A stretch of 64,000 nt of DNA, from positions 1 through 64,000 of the forward strand of contig SFVC01000004.1 of the NCBI GenBank assembly GCA_004560375.1, in the 5' to 3' direction. The notes beneath the pieces were generated by a model, which had not been told where the DNA came from, made no database searches, and was given only the letters and a program-made list of their open reading frames with translations. A program made the position numbers and the translations under genes. The DNA is from a bacterium. GTDB lineage: Bacteria; Bacillota; Clostridia; Oscillospirales; Oscillospiraceae. Shown here piece after piece: positions 1 through 7,505 of this stretch. Position 1 is the first letter of the stretch; every line of letters starts with the position of its first letter.

Positions 1-676
1 CGGCGGACATGGTGATCACCCTGCGTCGGAGGATGTTCACATACTGGCTGTCATGGGTGGCCATCACCACCGTGGTGCCCCTGCGATTGATGTCGTTGAG
101 CAGGTGCAGGGCGTCCCAGATGCAGTCGTCGTCCAGATTGGCGGTGATCTCGTCCAAAACCAGGATAGGCGGGCTGGCAATCAGCGCCCGGGCCAGCTCC
201 ACCCGCCGGCACTCCCCAATGGACAGCTCCACCGGGTACTTCTTTTCCACGCCCTTCAGCCCCACCAGGCCCAGCACCTTTTTAATCCGAAGATCCACCA
301 GCCTGGGGCTCTCCCGGCCAAAGGCGATTTTCACGGCCAGGGCCAGGTTTTCCCCGACGGTTTTTTTCCGGATCAGGGTGGGATCCTGCCAGATCTTGCC
401 AAACATCACGGCCGCCCGGTTCCGGCTGAGCTTCAACATCCAGCTCAGCTCCTTCTGATCCACGCACACCCTGCCCTGGTTGGGCTTGATTTCCCCGGTG
501 ATCAGCCGCAGCAGGGTGCTTTTCCCGGAGCCGCTGGCGCCCACCACAAAGACAAACTCGCCCTGCCGGATGGTGAGGTTCACCTCCTCCACGCCCATGT
601 CGATATGTACCGGGCCCTTTCGCCGTCGCTTTGGCTTATAAAATTTTGAAACGTTCTCCAATTCAATCGTGGGCAT
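1..676 (-). CDS. ftsE: FtsE-like ABC transporter ATPase, 3' end outside window
   Basis: The reading frame starts at ATG 676-674 and stays open to the window edge (about 225 codons). Visible motifs are Walker A GASGSGKST, a Q-loop in IWQDPTLIRKKTVGEN, Walker B PPILVLDEITANLD and the H-loop ATHDSQYV. Order, spacing and the early residues MPTIELENVSKFY resemble FtsE, the cytoplasmic ATPase that pairs with FtsX to control septal wall hydrolases. Two hallmarks deviate: the signature reads LSIGECRR where FtsE normally has LSGGEQQR, and the Walker B follow-on is DEITANLD rather than DEPTGNLD. It may be an FtsE paralogue rather than the canonical protein. An FtsX partner would lie to the left of position 1 and cannot be seen. 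No strong SD is obvious. ORF callers miss the gene because its stop is outside the window. Confidence 0.75.
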   Translation of the reverse strand, partial: MPTIELENVSKFYKPKRRRKGPVHIDMGVEEVNLTIRQGEFVFVVGASGSGKSTLLRLITGEIKPNQGRVCVDQKELSWMLKLSRNRAAVMFGKIWQDPTLIRKKTVGENLALAVKIAFGRESPRLVDLRIKKVLGLVGLKGVEKKYPVELSIGECRRVELARALIASPPILVLDEITANLDDDCIWDALHLLNDINRRGTTVVMATHDSQYVNILRRRVITMSA

Positions 677-902
677 ACGCTACTCCCCAACGGCGGGCGA
701 AATTGACCGGGCCATATACTTTCCATTGAAAAAGGCGAAACTTCTGGTATAATAGCATCATACGGCCCCTGTGATTCGGCCGCGCCCTTCCAAAACACTG
801 ACCTATATTATAGCACGAATTTGTTCCGGTGGGAAGGGTCTTTAATGTCTTTTTTTCCGCCCGGGCGGGTGGAATTGATTCCCATTGAAAGGAGGCGGCG
901 CC
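677..902. promoter_or_regulatory. divergent promoter region between ftsE-like and C39 peptidase genes
   Basis: No gene is seen here. On the plus strand TTGAAA (726-731) and TATAAT (748-753) are 16 bp apart, with a TGG extended -10, pointing at the C39 peptidase. On the minus strand TATAAT (812-807) carries an upstream TGC extension, with TTCCCA (835-830) 17 bp away, pointing at the ftsE-like gene and giving a leader of about 120 nt. The two promoters overlap so that each transcript crosses the other's control region. Promoter calls are from motif matching by eye. Confidence 0.45.
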
Positions 903-1841
903 ATGCGACGGCCCTTTGTCATCCGGCATACCAAGCGGAATATCGTGCTGGCCTCCCTTCTGGCCTTGCTGTGCATCGGCGCGGCGGAGTTGGCCGCCTG
1001 CCGCCACTTTGAGCCGGAAATTTATGAGCGCATCGTCTCCCCCGTGCGGTATGCCGCCGGGGTGGTGGCGGACACGGGCAAGGCCGGTCTGGACGCCGCC
1101 GCCCAGTTCTGCCGGAACACGGCGGACAACCTCTCCCAATTCGCCTCGGACACGGCGGCCCAGGCCGCCGCCTTTTGGGAGGAGCTCACCACTCCAAAGG
1201 CCGCCCCCGGCAGATACCGCCCGCCGGCGAAGGATGAACCGAACCCCTCCGCCGTCCCCACCGTTCCCCCCATCACCGAACTGCGGCGGGTGGGGAACCG
1301 GGATATCCTCACCGGCGGCGTGGTGGACATCGTGTACTTCTGCCAGTCCGCACCGGAGTGGACGGATGCGCCCTACGGCACCGATACCATCGGCCCCTAT
1401 GGCTGCGGCCCCACCGCCATGGCCATGGCGGTGGCCAGCCTGACCGATATCCCCGCCGACCCGGCCACCATGGCGGCCTGGGCGGTGGCCAACGGCCACT
1501 GGGCCCGCAGGAGCGGCTCCCGCCACTCCATCGTCCAGGGCGCGGCGGCCGGCTTCGGCATTGAGGCCGAGTCCTTCCCCTCCCGGGAGGCGGAGGATAT
1601 GTTGGCCGCCCTGGAGCAGGGGAAGCTGCTGGTGGCCCTGGTGGGTCCCGGCCACTTCACCGACGGCGGCCACTTCATCCTCCTCCGGGGCGTCACCGAC
1701 GACCGCCAGGTGCTGGTGGCGGATCCCAACAGCCCGGAGCGCAGCCTGATGCTCTGGGATCCCCAGATCGTCCTGGACGAGCTGTCCTCCGCCCGGGACA
1801 ACGGCGCGCCCCTCTGGGTGCTGTCCCCGCCCGGTACTTAA
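903..1841 (+). CDS. membrane-anchored C39-like cysteine peptidase
   Basis: 312 residues. Start ATG 903 is preceded by GGAGG at good spacing; an in-frame ATG at 885 lies before the SD and is rejected. Residues about 11-33 form one hydrophobic segment, so the protein is probably anchored with its bulk outside the cell. A linker rich in Ala and Pro follows, then a Peptidase_C39_2-type domain in the C-terminal half. The candidate nucleophile is Cys in GPYGCGPTAMAMAV, the His is in GGHFILLRGV and the Asp in VADPNSP, so the triad looks intact. Substrate unknown; such proteins are often called C39 family peptidase. It is transcribed alone, divergent from the ftsE-like gene, and ends at a hairpin pair shared with the fliT-like gene. 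Confidence 0.75.
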   Translation: MRRPFVIRHTKRNIVLASLLALLCIGAAELAACRHFEPEIYERIVSPVRYAAGVVADTGKAGLDAAAQFCRNTADNLSQFASDTAAQAAAFWEELTTPKAAPGRYRPPAKDEPNPSAVPTVPPITELRRVGNRDILTGGVVDIVYFCQSAPEWTDAPYGTDTIGPYGCGPTAMAMAVASLTDIPADPATMAAWAVANGHWARRSGSRHSIVQGAAAGFGIEAESFPSREAEDMLAALEQGKLLVALVGPGHFTDGGHFILLRGVTDDRQVLVADPNSPERSLMLWDPQIVLDELSSARDNGAPLWVLSPPGT

Positions 1842-1866
1842 CATTGGTTCTTAAATCTTTTCACGG

Positions 1867-1943
1867 AATATCGGCCCGGTGGACACCGGGCCGATATTGT
1901 CGCCTGCGCGCCCTCCTTTCGGTGGGGCGCGCAGGTCTCTTTT
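1867..1943. terminator. two tandem hairpins between convergent genes
   Basis: A perfect 14-bp stem with a GGAC loop spans 1867-1898 and an 11-bp stem spans 1903-1935. The second is followed on the plus strand by TCTCTTTT, making it a plausible intrinsic terminator for the C39 peptidase gene. On the minus strand both hairpins lie downstream of the fliT-like gene and may serve the fliD operon, although no good T tract follows there. Confidence 0.6.
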
Positions 1944-2358
1944 ATCCCTGCAAACCGTTGGGCTGGGCGGCGGCATTCTCCCGCCCCAGCCGCTGGTTCA
2001 GCACCTTGTCCAGCTCTATAATCTGACTGAGCCGGCGGCGGTTGGCCGCCACCTGTTCGCACAGCAGCTGCTGGGCCCGCTCCCCCGGCTGGGGCGGAGG
2101 GCCGCCGTTCAGCAGGGCGGCCAGGTCGGCGGCCTCCTCTGTGTCGTGGAGCGCCTCCAACTGCTCCCGGACGGCCTGATCCGCGGCCTGGAGCTTTCCC
2201 AGCGGCTCCTCCCGCATGGCCACCAGCATCTGCATACTCACCTGGTCGTTGCGGTCGATGGCCTGCCCCAGCTGCCGGGTGAGATCCTCCAGCTCGTTGA
2301 GCAGGTTGCCCGTCCGCTTCATCTGCACCAGGGCGTCCATTACCGTTTTCTCCGTCAT
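1942..2358 (-). CDS. FliT/FlgN-like flagellar export chaperone (putative)
   Basis: 138 residues, predicted almost entirely helical, rich in Leu, Gln and Glu with a heptad-like pattern and a low-complexity tail. It follows fliS with an ATGA overlap (start 2358, fliS stop 2355), a position commonly occupied by FliT, the chaperone for the filament cap FliD. No sequence motif by itself proves the family; size, helicity and position support a FliT or FlgN-type export chaperone acting in the cytoplasm with the type III apparatus. A GGAGAG site inside the fliS end precedes the start. FlgN, the chaperone of the hook-filament junction proteins, is the alternative. Confidence 0.55.
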   Translation of the reverse strand: MTEKTVMDALVQMKRTGNLLNELEDLTRQLGQAIDRNDQVSMQMLVAMREEPLGKLQAADQAVREQLEALHDTEEAADLAALLNGGPPPQPGERAQQLLCEQVAANRRRLSQIIELDKVLNQRLGRENAAAQPNGLQG

Positions 2359-2774
2359 ACCTGCTCTCCGGCGTCCTGGCCCTGTTCCGCCAGTTCCCGC
2401 TCCCCGTTCTTCTGCGCCTCCCGGAAGGAGTCCCGCAGCTCGCTCACCATGGTTTTCACCCGATCCAACTCGGTCTTGTTCCGGCCCGCCTTCACCCGGT
2501 TCAGCTCGAAGCTGAAATAGTCGTACAGGCGGTTCAAATTCCGGCTGATGGGGTACTGCATATCCAGGGTGTCGTCCAGGTAGCGGATGATATCCAGCCC
2601 CCGATCCACGCTGGCCTCAAACAGGCCGTAATCCTTCTTGTCCAGCGCCAGGCCAGCCCGGAACAGCCGCTTTACCAGCTCGTCGTACAGCAGCAGCAGC
2701 AGCTCGGCGGGAGACATCTCATTGATGCCCTGCTCCTGATAGCCCTGATAGCCCTGGTAGCCTTTGAGATCCAT
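2355..2774 (-). CDS. fliS: flagellar export chaperone FliS
   Basis: 139 residues. FliS keeps flagellin unpolymerised in the cytoplasm before export. The family core is visible: NEMSPAELLLLLYDELVKRL near the N-terminus and a four-helix bundle pattern including LNRLYDYFSFELNRVK. The usual N-terminal Tyr-rich cap here is a small tandem repeat, GYQGYQGYQ, encoded by near-identical 9-bp units at about 2737-2763. SD AAGGAGTC lies before ATG 2774. It lies between fliD and the fliT-like gene and is presumably co-transcribed from the fliD promoter. The flagellin gene it should serve is not in this window. Confidence 0.88.
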   Translation of the reverse strand: MDLKGYQGYQGYQEQGINEMSPAELLLLLYDELVKRLFRAGLALDKKDYGLFEASVDRGLDIIRYLDDTLDMQYPISRNLNRLYDYFSFELNRVKAGRNKTELDRVKTMVSELRDSFREAQKNGERELAEQGQDAGEQV

Positions 2775-2799
2775 GCTTGACTCCTTCTTGATCCGTGAT

Positions 2800-5625
2800 T
2801 TAGTAGCCCGTCGACCCGCCCATCAGGCCCATAAAGGCGGAGCTCTGGGAGTTCATCTCGGCGATGAGCTGCTCCAGGCGGCTGAACTGATTGGTGTACC
2901 GGTCGATCTGGTTGGCCATCTTGGTCTGCCAGCGGTCGATCTGGTTGTCGATATTGTCGATCTGGGTCTTCAGGCTGTTGTTGTTCAGCGAGGTATAGGC
3001 CTTCACCGAGCCCGCCCGCTGGATCAGCACGCCCTTGGGCTCGCCGGTGGTCTTGACGTAGGTGTTCAGGGTGTTCTGCATCCGGGTCATCAGCCCGTCG
3101 CTGGCGGAGCCGCCCTCCCTGGATTTGGTGAAGGCGTTCTTCACCTTGTCCGGGTCGCTCTCCAGGGCCGCGCGCAGCTTATCCTCGTCCAGGGACAGGG
3201 TGGTCATGCCGTTGGCGTAGCTGGTGCCGATGCCGATCTCCCGGAGGGTCTGGCCGTCGGCGCCGCCCGGGGTGATGGCGGACAGCAGCTTGCTGTACAT
3301 ACCGGACAGGTTGGAGTCCCCGAACAGGATGCCCTGCTTGGCCTTCTCGTTGTAGGCTTTCAACTCGCTCTCGGAGTACTGCTCCTCCTCCTCGGCGGTG
3401 AGGGGCTCATACTTGGCGCCGTTGGAGTTCTGGGCGGGCAGGGTGGAGTACTGATCCTTGATCTCGGTGGCCATCTCGTTGTAGTCGTCCACGAACTGCC
3501 GGATCACGTCCACGATCTTGTCCGTGTCGGTGGCGGTGTTGAAGGTGATGGCCTCGTAAGCGTTGCCGTCCTTGTCGGGGGCGTTGGCGCCGTCCACGTT
3601 GAACTCGCCCTTCACGTTGACGGTGAGGCCATCCAGGTTAAAGCTGTTGCTGGAGCGGGAGAGGTTCTCAAACCGCTTGCCGTTGATCTCCACATCCATG
3701 ATGGCGTCCTGGCCGGAGCTATAGGTGGAGCCGAACTCAGGCAGCTTCACTTCCTTGCCGCTGGGACTGGTGCCTTCAAACAGCTTGTAGTCTATCGCCT
3801 CGCCGGTCTTCTTGTTGTTCACCACAAGCTGGCCGGTCATGTCGTCAAAGGAGGCCTTCAATTCCAAATTTGTAAACCAGGAAGTGTCGTTCAGCTTGTT
3901 GGCAACATCCTTGATTGAGTCGCCGGCGCCAATCTCGACGCTCACCGCAGCGCTGCCTGCTTTAAAGGCAAAGCTCTTGGTTTCGCCCGCCGCCACTTTA
4001 AGGCCATAGGTATCCGAGAAGCTGTCGCCGGCGCTGCGGCCGTGGTTGGCAAACAGCTCCTTGGCCATCCCTCCGAACTCGATTTTACCGTTGGCCCCGG
4101 TCTCGGTGGCGGTGAACTTGAACTCGTTGGTCAGCTGGGAGTAGCTCACCTTCACCCCCGCCTCGGCGCTGGAGTTGATGGAGTTCATCAGGCTCTCCAA
4201 GGTGGTGTCCTTGGTGACGGTGATGTTGGCGTCGTTGATGGTAAAGTTATACAGGAACTCGCCGTCGCTGTTCACCCGGTAATACTTGTCGTCGTCGCCC
4301 TTGGCCACCCGGTTGCCCTTGCTGTCCACGGAATACTTGCCGTCGGTGCTGGTCTTGACGTCGCCGTCCGCCGCCACCTTCTCGGCCTTGTCAAAGAAGT
4401 TGTCCCCCATCAGCTCGGACAGCTTCTTGCCGGTGTTGACGTAGTTGGTGTTGTCCTCGGTGAAGCCCAGGGCCTTCATGGCCGTGCCGCCCAGGGCCAG
4501 GGTGTCGCCCACGCTCTTCGGGGTGAGGGACAGCCGGATGGGGCCGTCCGGCTTCTGCGGATCCACCAGCTCCTGCTTCACTTCGATCTTGCCCGCACCG
4601 AACGCCTTCCCCAGCTGCGTATTCAGCGACTCCACAAACGCATCGTTGGTGACATTGCCATTGGCGTCCTTAGCGGCGTTTTCCAGCACATCGTCCATGC
4701 TGATCTTCTTGGTGGCGCCGTTGAAGGTGATGCCCAGCTCCTTCCCCTCCAGGTACTCGCTGGTGGGCTTTTCGCTGACCCATTTGGTGTCATAGGAGGT
4801 GCTGATGGTGGTGTCCCCGGCGCTGATGCCCAGGGTGTTCTTCATATCGCCGGACACGCCGCCCACGCTCACCTTGTTCCCGGTGTTCAGCATATCCTTG
4901 AAGGAGATCTTGCCGTTCTCATACACCGCCTGAACGGCCTTGTCGGCGGTGGTGGTCTCCTGGAATCCGTTCTTGGTGTAGCTGTAGGAGATCTCGCTCA
5001 GCTTCTTGTTGATGGCGTCGGCAAAGTCCTGGCCGCTGCCCATAATGTCCTCCAGCTCGTCAAACTGAACGTCAAAGCTGGCGCCCTGGTTCCCGGAGCC
5101 GTACTGGATGGTCAGCGTGCCGGACACATTGCTCAAGTTCATGTTGGCCCCCAGATCCAGCCCCTTGGCGGCCTCGATGCCGTTGACCTCGCCGTTGAAC
5201 TTGCCGCCCAGGCCGGACACGGTGTAGGCGGCGGCGGTGGCCATCTGCTTCACCGCGTTGATCTTGATGTCGCTGGAGGTCTTGCCGGTGGCGGTGATCT
5301 TGTCCTTGTAGGTGCCGTTGACGGCGGTGTTCACCGCGTTGTTGAAGAAGCTGGCGCTGAGCAGGTTGGTCTTGGAGGAATAGGAGGTGTACTTGGTGTT
5401 GAAGTTCACCGCCTTGTCGATGATGCTGCGGTAGGCCTCCTGCTGCCACTCCACCTTGGTGCGTTTCTTCACCAGGTTCTGGATCTTCAGCTTGATGCCG
5501 GACACGGCGTTCTCGATCATGGACTCGGTGTCCATGCCGCTGGCCAGACCGGACAGGACGTTGCGGTTGCCGTAGATGCTGCTGGTGTTGTAGCTGCTGT
5601 TGCTCAAACTGGTAATAGATGCCAT
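2800..5625 (-). CDS. fliD: flagellar hook-associated protein 2 (filament cap) FliD
   Basis: 941 residues from ATG 5625, which has AAAGGAG upstream; a longer frame to 5679 lacks support. The N-terminal domain has the FliD_N signature (LSGLASGMDTESMIENAVSG), the conserved helix VEWQQEAYRSIIDKAVNF, and a C-terminal FliD_C domain with the DDYNEMATEIKDQ block, the GIGTSY strand and a terminal coiled coil. FliD caps the growing filament and folds flagellin into place. Most FliD proteins are about 450-700 residues; the extra length lies in the middle, residues about 150-640, expected to be surface-exposed and variable. First gene of the fliD-fliS-fliT-like unit, with a sigma-28-like promoter upstream. 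Confidence 0.92.
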   Translation of the reverse strand: MASITSLSNSSYNTSSIYGNRNVLSGLASGMDTESMIENAVSGIKLKIQNLVKKRTKVEWQQEAYRSIIDKAVNFNTKYTSYSSKTNLLSASFFNNAVNTAVNGTYKDKITATGKTSSDIKINAVKQMATAAAYTVSGLGGKFNGEVNGIEAAKGLDLGANMNLSNVSGTLTIQYGSGNQGASFDVQFDELEDIMGSGQDFADAINKKLSEISYSYTKNGFQETTTADKAVQAVYENGKISFKDMLNTGNKVSVGGVSGDMKNTLGISAGDTTISTSYDTKWVSEKPTSEYLEGKELGITFNGATKKISMDDVLENAAKDANGNVTNDAFVESLNTQLGKAFGAGKIEVKQELVDPQKPDGPIRLSLTPKSVGDTLALGGTAMKALGFTEDNTNYVNTGKKLSELMGDNFFDKAEKVAADGDVKTSTDGKYSVDSKGNRVAKGDDDKYYRVNSDGEFLYNFTINDANITVTKDTTLESLMNSINSSAEAGVKVSYSQLTNEFKFTATETGANGKIEFGGMAKELFANHGRSAGDSFSDTYGLKVAAGETKSFAFKAGSAAVSVEIGAGDSIKDVANKLNDTSWFTNLELKASFDDMTGQLVVNNKKTGEAIDYKLFEGTSPSGKEVKLPEFGSTYSSGQDAIMDVEINGKRFENLSRSSNSFNLDGLTVNVKGEFNVDGANAPDKDGNAYEAITFNTATDTDKIVDVIRQFVDDYNEMATEIKDQYSTLPAQNSNGAKYEPLTAEEEEQYSESELKAYNEKAKQGILFGDSNLSGMYSKLLSAITPGGADGQTLREIGIGTSYANGMTTLSLDEDKLRAALESDPDKVKNAFTKSREGGSASDGLMTRMQNTLNTYVKTTGEPKGVLIQRAGSVKAYTSLNNNSLKTQIDNIDNQIDRWQTKMANQIDRYTNQFSRLEQLIAEMNSQSSAFMGLMGGSTGY

Positions 5626-5737
5626 GCTGAAACCGCTCCTTTCTGCAAACTCCAGAGACAGTGACCTGTCTGGAAGCATATCCGGAAAATATTTTCAAAA
5701 AATTTTCAGAGTTTTTTTGTTCTACCTCTGTTCTTTT

Positions 5738-5764
5738 TTATCGACCTGTAGTATAGTAAACTTA
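5738..5764 (-). promoter_or_regulatory. sigma-28 (SigD/FliA)-type promoter for fliD operon
   Basis: Read on the minus strand: TAAG (5764-5761), 15 bp, GTCGATAA (5745-5738). The Bacillus SigD consensus is TAAA-N15-GCCGATAA, so the match is 3 of 4 and 7 of 8 with exact spacing. It lies about 113 bp upstream of the fliD start and would make fliD-fliS-fliT a late class dependent on the FliA encoded at 12,431-13,273. Confidence 0.65.
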
Positions 5765-5812
5765 AGACTTTTCCCCAAGTTTTTGCATTTCGCTATAGGG
5801 AGGGAACCATCC

Positions 5813-6628
5813 TTGACGCAAATTATTACCGTTACGAATCAAAAGGGCGGCGTCGGCAAGACCACCACCGCCTCCTCGCTGATCTGCGGCCTTCACCAGC
5901 GGGGCGCGAAGGTTCTGGGCATTGACCTGGATCCCCAGGGCAACCTGGGCTTCAACCTGGGCCTGGACATCGGTTCGGGCAGCACTGTCTATGACGTGCT
6001 CCAGGGAACCTGCCCCATCGAGGCCGCCATCCAGTCCACCGAGTATGGCGACGTGCTGCCCTCGGATATCATGCTGTCCGCCGCAGAGGTGGGTTTCACC
6101 GCCCCCCGCCGGGAATTCATGCTCAGCGACCTGCTGACCGCCGTGCGGGATCGGTACGACTTCGTCATCATCGACACGCCCCCCGCCCTGAACATCCTTA
6201 CCGTCAACGCCTATGTGGCCTCCAACGGCCTCATTGTGCCCATGGAGGCGGAGGTGCTCAGCCTGGTGGGCATCACCCAGCTCCAGGAGACTATCGAGAC
6301 GGTGCGGGCCACCTTCAACCCCAACCTGAAGGTGTTGGGCATTCTGATCAACAAGTTCAACGGCCGTCTCACCCTGTCCAAGGATATCCTGGAGCTGGCC
6401 CAGGAGGTGGCGGAGCAGCTGGACAGCCAGGTGTTTGAGGCCAAAATCCACCGGGGGGTGGGCGTGGCCATGGCCCCCGCCCACGGTCAGACCGTGCTGA
6501 CCTACCAGCCCGACTCCCGCCCCGCCCAGGACTTCCAGTGCATTGTCGACGCGGTGGCCGGGGAGCGCTTCCCCAGGCCCAAGCCCAAATCCAAGCTGAA
6601 GTATATCTCCCAGCTGTTCAACAGCTGA
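5813..6628 (+). CDS. parA: ParA/Soj-type partition ATPase
   Basis: 271 residues from TTG 5813 (SD AGGGAGGG; the longer open frame to 5600 has no such support). The deviant Walker A NQKGGVGKTTTA lies at residues about 9-20. Next come the DLDPQGNLG segment and Walker B YDFVIIDTPPALN, then a basic tail (RFPRPKPKSKLKY) that could bind DNA non-specifically. It has no N-terminal helix-turn-helix, so it resembles chromosomal or cargo-positioning ParA proteins. It is not the MinD-like FlhG that normally accompanies flhF; no flhF is present. Divergent from fliD and 45 bp upstream of the ComFB-domain gene, with which it surely forms one transcript. Likely role: ATP-dependent positioning of a cargo, with the downstream protein as adaptor (inference). 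Confidence 0.85.
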   Translation: MTQIITVTNQKGGVGKTTTASSLICGLHQRGAKVLGIDLDPQGNLGFNLGLDIGSGSTVYDVLQGTCPIEAAIQSTEYGDVLPSDIMLSAAEVGFTAPRREFMLSDLLTAVRDRYDFVIIDTPPALNILTVNAYVASNGLIVPMEAEVLSLVGITQLQETIETVRATFNPNLKVLGILINKFNGRLTLSKDILELAQEVAEQLDSQVFEAKIHRGVGVAMAPAHGQTVLTYQPDSRPAQDFQCIVDAVAGERFPRPKPKSKLKYISQLFNS

Positions 6629-6673
6629 TCCTGTGGGCCCCATCGGAAATTTTGGTAAGGAGAATCTACAATC

Positions 6674-7441
6674 ATGGCCAAGGACAACAAAACCAGCAAA
6701 ACCGCGCGGGTGATGAACCTGCTGAGCAAAAAAACCGATCCCGCCCCTCCGGCAGCCGGGGAGGATTCCGCCGCGCCTGCCGCCCCGGCCGCGCCCGCGG
6801 CTCCCGTGCCGCCCATCGTTACCTCCATGGCGCCGGACGCCGCCGTCTCCGTCCAAATCCGAAACGCTCTGGAGGACGCTCTGGAGGGCGAGCTGGCCGC
6901 CCAGCAGCCCGCCGCCCCCCAGCCGGAGCCCGTCCCTGAGCCGGAGCCTGTTCCAGAGCAGCCCCAGCCTGCGCCCGTCCAGCCGGATCCCGTTCCCCAG
7001 CCGCAGCCTGCCCCTGTCCAGCAACAGCCAGCCCCCCAGGCCGCTCAGCCGGAACCTCAGCCGGCCCCCGCGCCCCAGCCGGAACCCCAGGCCGCCCCGG
7101 CCCCGGTGGCAGAGCCGGAGCCTCAGCCCGTCCCCGAGGAGCCCCGTTTCCATGAGCCCCTGGTACCGGACAACCCCGGCTACATCAACGTGATGCAGCT
7201 GCTGGTGGAGGAAAAGGCCCCCAAGTATATCCAGATGTTCGGCCTGTGCCACTGCGAGCGGTGCCTGGCCGACGTGAAAGCCTACACCCTGAACCACCTG
7301 CCCTCCAAGTACGTGGTGATTGAGAAGGGGGATCTGATCCCCCGCCTCACCGTGTACGAGGGCAAGTTCACCAGCGACGTCACCGCCCAGCTGCTCCAGG
7401 CCTGCAAGGTGGTGATGGAGCGGCCCCACCACAACCGCTGA
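6674..7441 (+). CDS. ComFB-domain protein with basic N-terminus and long Pro-rich linker
   Basis: 255 residues, SD AAGGAG. Residues 1-20 are basic (Lys 3, 6, 9, 19, 20; Arg 12) and end in VMNLLSKK. Residues 23-158 are a disordered run of Pro, Ala, Gln and Glu with many PQP and PEP steps. Residues about 165-250 form a ComFB domain: PGYINVMQLLVEE, the cysteine knot GLCHCERCLADV (Cys192, 194, 197, likely zinc-binding) and LNHLPSKYVV. ComFB proteins have recently been described as cyclic dinucleotide receptors (recalled from the literature, to be checked). The basic N-terminus resembles the short ParA-stimulating peptides of ParB and other ParA adaptors. Co-transcribed with parA. Probable sensor-adaptor; the partner is unknown. 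Confidence 0.75.
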   Translation: MAKDNKTSKTARVMNLLSKKTDPAPPAAGEDSAAPAAPAAPAAPVPPIVTSMAPDAAVSVQIRNALEDALEGELAAQQPAAPQPEPVPEPEPVPEQPQPAPVQPDPVPQPQPAPVQQQPAPQAAQPEPQPAPAPQPEPQAAPAPVAEPEPQPVPEEPRFHEPLVPDNPGYINVMQLLVEEKAPKYIQMFGLCHCERCLADVKAYTLNHLPSKYVVIEKGDLIPRLTVYEGKFTSDVTAQLLQACKVVMERPHHNR

Positions 7442-7462
7442 CGCCCTGGATCGGCAGACGTT

Positions 7463-7500
7463 AAAACCCCCGGCGGGCTGAGCCCGCCGGGGGTTCTTTT
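7463..7500. terminator. bidirectional intrinsic terminator
   Basis: A perfect GC-rich stem of about 13-15 bp (7465-7479 with 7481-7495) is flanked by AAAA on the left and TTCTTTT on the right, so it works on both strands. It separates the parA/ComFB pair from the 3' end of the main flagellar operon. Confidence 0.85.
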
Positions 7501-7505
7501 GTCTG

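Noticed and set aside
5600..5812. Extended N-terminus for ParA (start at 5600)
   Set aside because: It would run through the fliD start and promoter region and has no SD; TTG 5813 has AGGGAGGG and gives the normal ParA N-terminus.
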